Origin: Pseudomonadota bacterium
GTDB taxonomy: Bacteria; Pseudomonadota; Gammaproteobacteria; Burkholderiales; Burkholderiaceae_C
Direction of reading: 5' to 3'
Length of the DNA: 7,370 nt
NCBI GenBank assembly: GCA_023410975.1
Contig: JAEYPG010000117.1
Location: 1-7,370 of the forward strand
Shown here: positions 6,080 to 7,370 of the stretch, piece by piece
Layout of the letters: each line of letters starts with the position of its first letter
How positions within the stretch are numbered: position 1 is the stretch's first letter
Translations under genes and position numbers: made by a program
The notes under the pieces: generated by a model
What the model was told of the DNA's origin: nothing
The model's database searches: none
The model's input: only the letters and a program-made list of their open reading frames with translations

Positions 6080-6691
6080 GTGAACCACGGCTTCATCACC
6101 TTCGAAGGCATAGACGGCGCGGGCAAGAGCTCGCACATCGAGGCGCTGGCCCAGTGGCTGCGCGAGCGCGGGCGCGAGGTGCTGCTCACGCGCGAGCCCG
6201 GCGGCACGGCGCTGGCGGAACGGCTGCGCGAGCTGCTGCTGCACGAGGCCATGGACGCGCTCACGGAAAGCCTGCTGGTGTTCGCCGCGCGGCGTGACCA
6301 CCTGCGCCAGTGCATCGAGCCAGCCCTGGCGCGCAGCGCCACGGTGCTGTGCGACCGTTTCACGGACGCCACCTTCGCCTACCAGGGTGGTGGACGCGGT
6401 TTCGACCTCGACGTGCTGGGCCGGCTCGAAGGCTGGGTGCAGGAAGGCCGGCAGCCGGACCTGACGCTGTGGTTCGACCTGCCGCCGCAGATTGCGGCGC
6501 AGCGCCGGGCCGCGGCGCGCGCGGCGGACCGCTTCGAGCGCGAGGACGAGGTCTTCTTCACCCGCGTGCGCGAGGGCTACGCGGCGCGCGCCGCGGCGGC
6601 GCCCGGGCGTTTCATCCGCATCGACGCGGAGCAGCCGCGCGAGGCGGTGTGGGCCCAGATCGAGCGCTCACTGTTGGAGCGCGGCTGGTGA
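6080..6691 (+). CDS. tmk: Thymidylate kinase
   Basis: Thymidylate kinase phosphorylates dTMP to dTDP with ATP, the step where de novo and salvage dTTP synthesis meet; it is cytosolic, dimeric and essential. The 203-residue length is normal. Motifs seen: the P-loop GIDGAGKSS at 10-18, TREPGGT at 37-43, the substrate-binding DRF at 92-94 followed by AYQGGGRG at 100-107, and a lid region around 142-155 rich in Arg (ARAADRFERED), as expected for the bacterial enzyme. The start is the GTG at 6080, giving MNHGFITFEGIDG, a standard N-terminus; no strong Shine-Dalgarno precedes it, so translation may depend on the upstream mltG. Its TGA overlaps the holB GTG by four bases (GTGA), indicating coupled translation. 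The neighbourhood mltG-tmk-holB is common in proteobacteria. Confidence 0.97.
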   Translation: MNHGFITFEGIDGAGKSSHIEALAQWLRERGREVLLTREPGGTALAERLRELLLHEAMDALTESLLVFAARRDHLRQCIEPALARSATVLCDRFTDATFAYQGGGRGFDLDVLGRLEGWVQEGRQPDLTLWFDLPPQIAAQRRAAARAADRFEREDEVFFTRVREGYAARAAAAPGRFIRIDAEQPREAVWAQIERSLLERGW

Positions 6692-7370
6692 GCGCGCCGC
6701 TGCCCTGGCTGGAGGCGCCGCTGCAGCAGGCGCTGCACCAGCGCGCGCATGCGCTGCTGATCCACGGCCCCGCGGGCGTGGGCCAGTACGAGTTCGGCTT
6801 CGGGCTGGCGCGCGCGCTGCTGTGCGAGGCGTCAGGCGAGGGCGTGATCCGGCCCTGCAGGCGCTGCACGGCCTGCCACCTGATGGACACGCACGGGCAT
6901 CCGGATTTCCGGCTGCTGCTGCCCGAGGCGCTGCGAGAGCCGCTGGGCTGGGCGGAGGAGGAGTCGCGCAAGAAGGATGCGAAGCCCAGCAAGTGGATCC
7001 GCATCGAGGACGTGCGCCAGGCCATCGACTGGACGCACCAGAGCGTCTCGCGCGGCGTGGCCAAGGTGCTGCTGATCCACCCGGCCACGGCGATGCAGGA
7101 AGCCAGCGCCAACGCGCTGCTCAAGACGCTGGAGGAGCCCTCGCCGCAGGTGCGGCTGCTGCTGACCGCCACCGACCCCGAGTTGCTGCTGCCCACCATC
7201 CGCAGCCGCTGCCAGCGCCTGGGCGTGGCCTTGCCGCCGCGCGAGCAGGCGCTGGAGTGGCTGAAGGAGCGAGGCCTGGCCCAGCCGCAGGTGCTGCTGG
7301 ACGCCGCAGGCGGCCGGCCGCTGGAGGCGGTGGCCTTGGCGGGCGAGGGCGTTGACGCCGCCGCCTGGGC
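6688..7370 (+). CDS. holB: DNA polymerase III subunit delta prime, 3' end cut by the window edge
   Basis: Delta prime is part of the clamp loader that places the beta sliding clamp on DNA. The first 227 residues are present. Seen: the N-terminal P-loop-like GPAGVGQ at 27-33, where Gln replaces the Lys of a working Walker A, as expected because delta prime does not hydrolyse ATP; a zinc module with Cys57, Cys60 and Cys63, probably with Cys46 as the fourth ligand; HPDF at 71-74; ANALLKTLEEP at 141-151; and the SRC motif at 173-175. An Arg/Lys/Glu-rich stretch at about 82-102 between HPDF and IRIEDVR looks longer than in E. coli. The start is the GTG that overlaps the tmk stop by four bases. The frame stays open at the right edge, so roughly the C-terminal third is missing. 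Despite the degenerate P-loop I see no damage. Confidence 0.94.
   Translation, partial: MSAPLPWLEAPLQQALHQRAHALLIHGPAGVGQYEFGFGLARALLCEASGEGVIRPCRRCTACHLMDTHGHPDFRLLLPEALREPLGWAEEESRKKDAKPSKWIRIEDVRQAIDWTHQSVSRGVAKVLLIHPATAMQEASANALLKTLEEPSPQVRLLLTATDPELLLPTIRSRCQRLGVALPPREQALEWLKERGLAQPQVLLDAAGGRPLEAVALAGEGVDAAAW

Noticed and set aside
6714..6798. Damaged ATP-binding loop in holB suggesting a pseudogene
   Set aside because: Loss of the P-loop Lys is normal for delta prime, and all other motifs and the frame are intact.
6492..7355. 287-codon plus-strand frame over the end of tmk and holB
   Set aside because: It is Arg/Ala-rich and out of frame with tmk and holB, both of which carry clear family motifs.

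Overview
This is a 7.37 kb piece of a high-GC (about 70%) proteobacterial chromosome. The aceA type, the ygfZ / mltG-tmk-holB arrangement and a DUF4936 gene point to Betaproteobacteria, order Burkholderiales, most likely Comamonadaceae or a close relative. The genus cannot be fixed from sequence reading alone. Apart from one short lower-GC patch, it reads as ordinary core chromosome. I see no phage, CRISPR, complete insertion sequence, tRNA or rRNA.

Left part (1-2860, all on +): the C-terminal three quarters of isocitrate lyase (aceA, glyoxylate shunt), followed by three hairpins, the last a good intrinsic terminator. Next comes a hormone-sensitive-lipase-type alpha/beta hydrolase with a complete catalytic triad. 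A 218-base gene-free stretch follows, containing a 13-base direct repeat and a third imperfect copy, and then a small GNAT acetyltransferase. The 300 bases from 2161 to 2460 are only about 56% G+C by hand count, so the GNAT gene's 5' end sits in atypical DNA.

Middle part (2944-4995, all on -): a tight three-gene operon read right to left, ygfZ, then a DUF4936 gene, then a TANGO2-like NRDE gene. Successive genes overlap by 11 and 10 bases. YgfZ supports iron-sulfur enzymes, and eukaryotic TANGO2 relatives are linked to heme handling, so the operon may have an iron-cofactor theme.

Right part (5045 to window end, all on +): mltG (septal or glycan-terminating murein transglycosylase), tmk (dTMP kinase) and the start of holB (DNA polymerase III delta prime), closely spaced with a 4-base tmk/holB overlap. 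This cluster couples envelope growth with DNA precursor supply and replication. The ygfZ and mltG operons diverge from a 49-base gap holding overlapping -10-like hexamers on both strands.

No clearly new biological system is evident. The best leads are the repeat-bearing low-GC patch before the GNAT gene and the ygfZ-DUF4936-NRDE operon.
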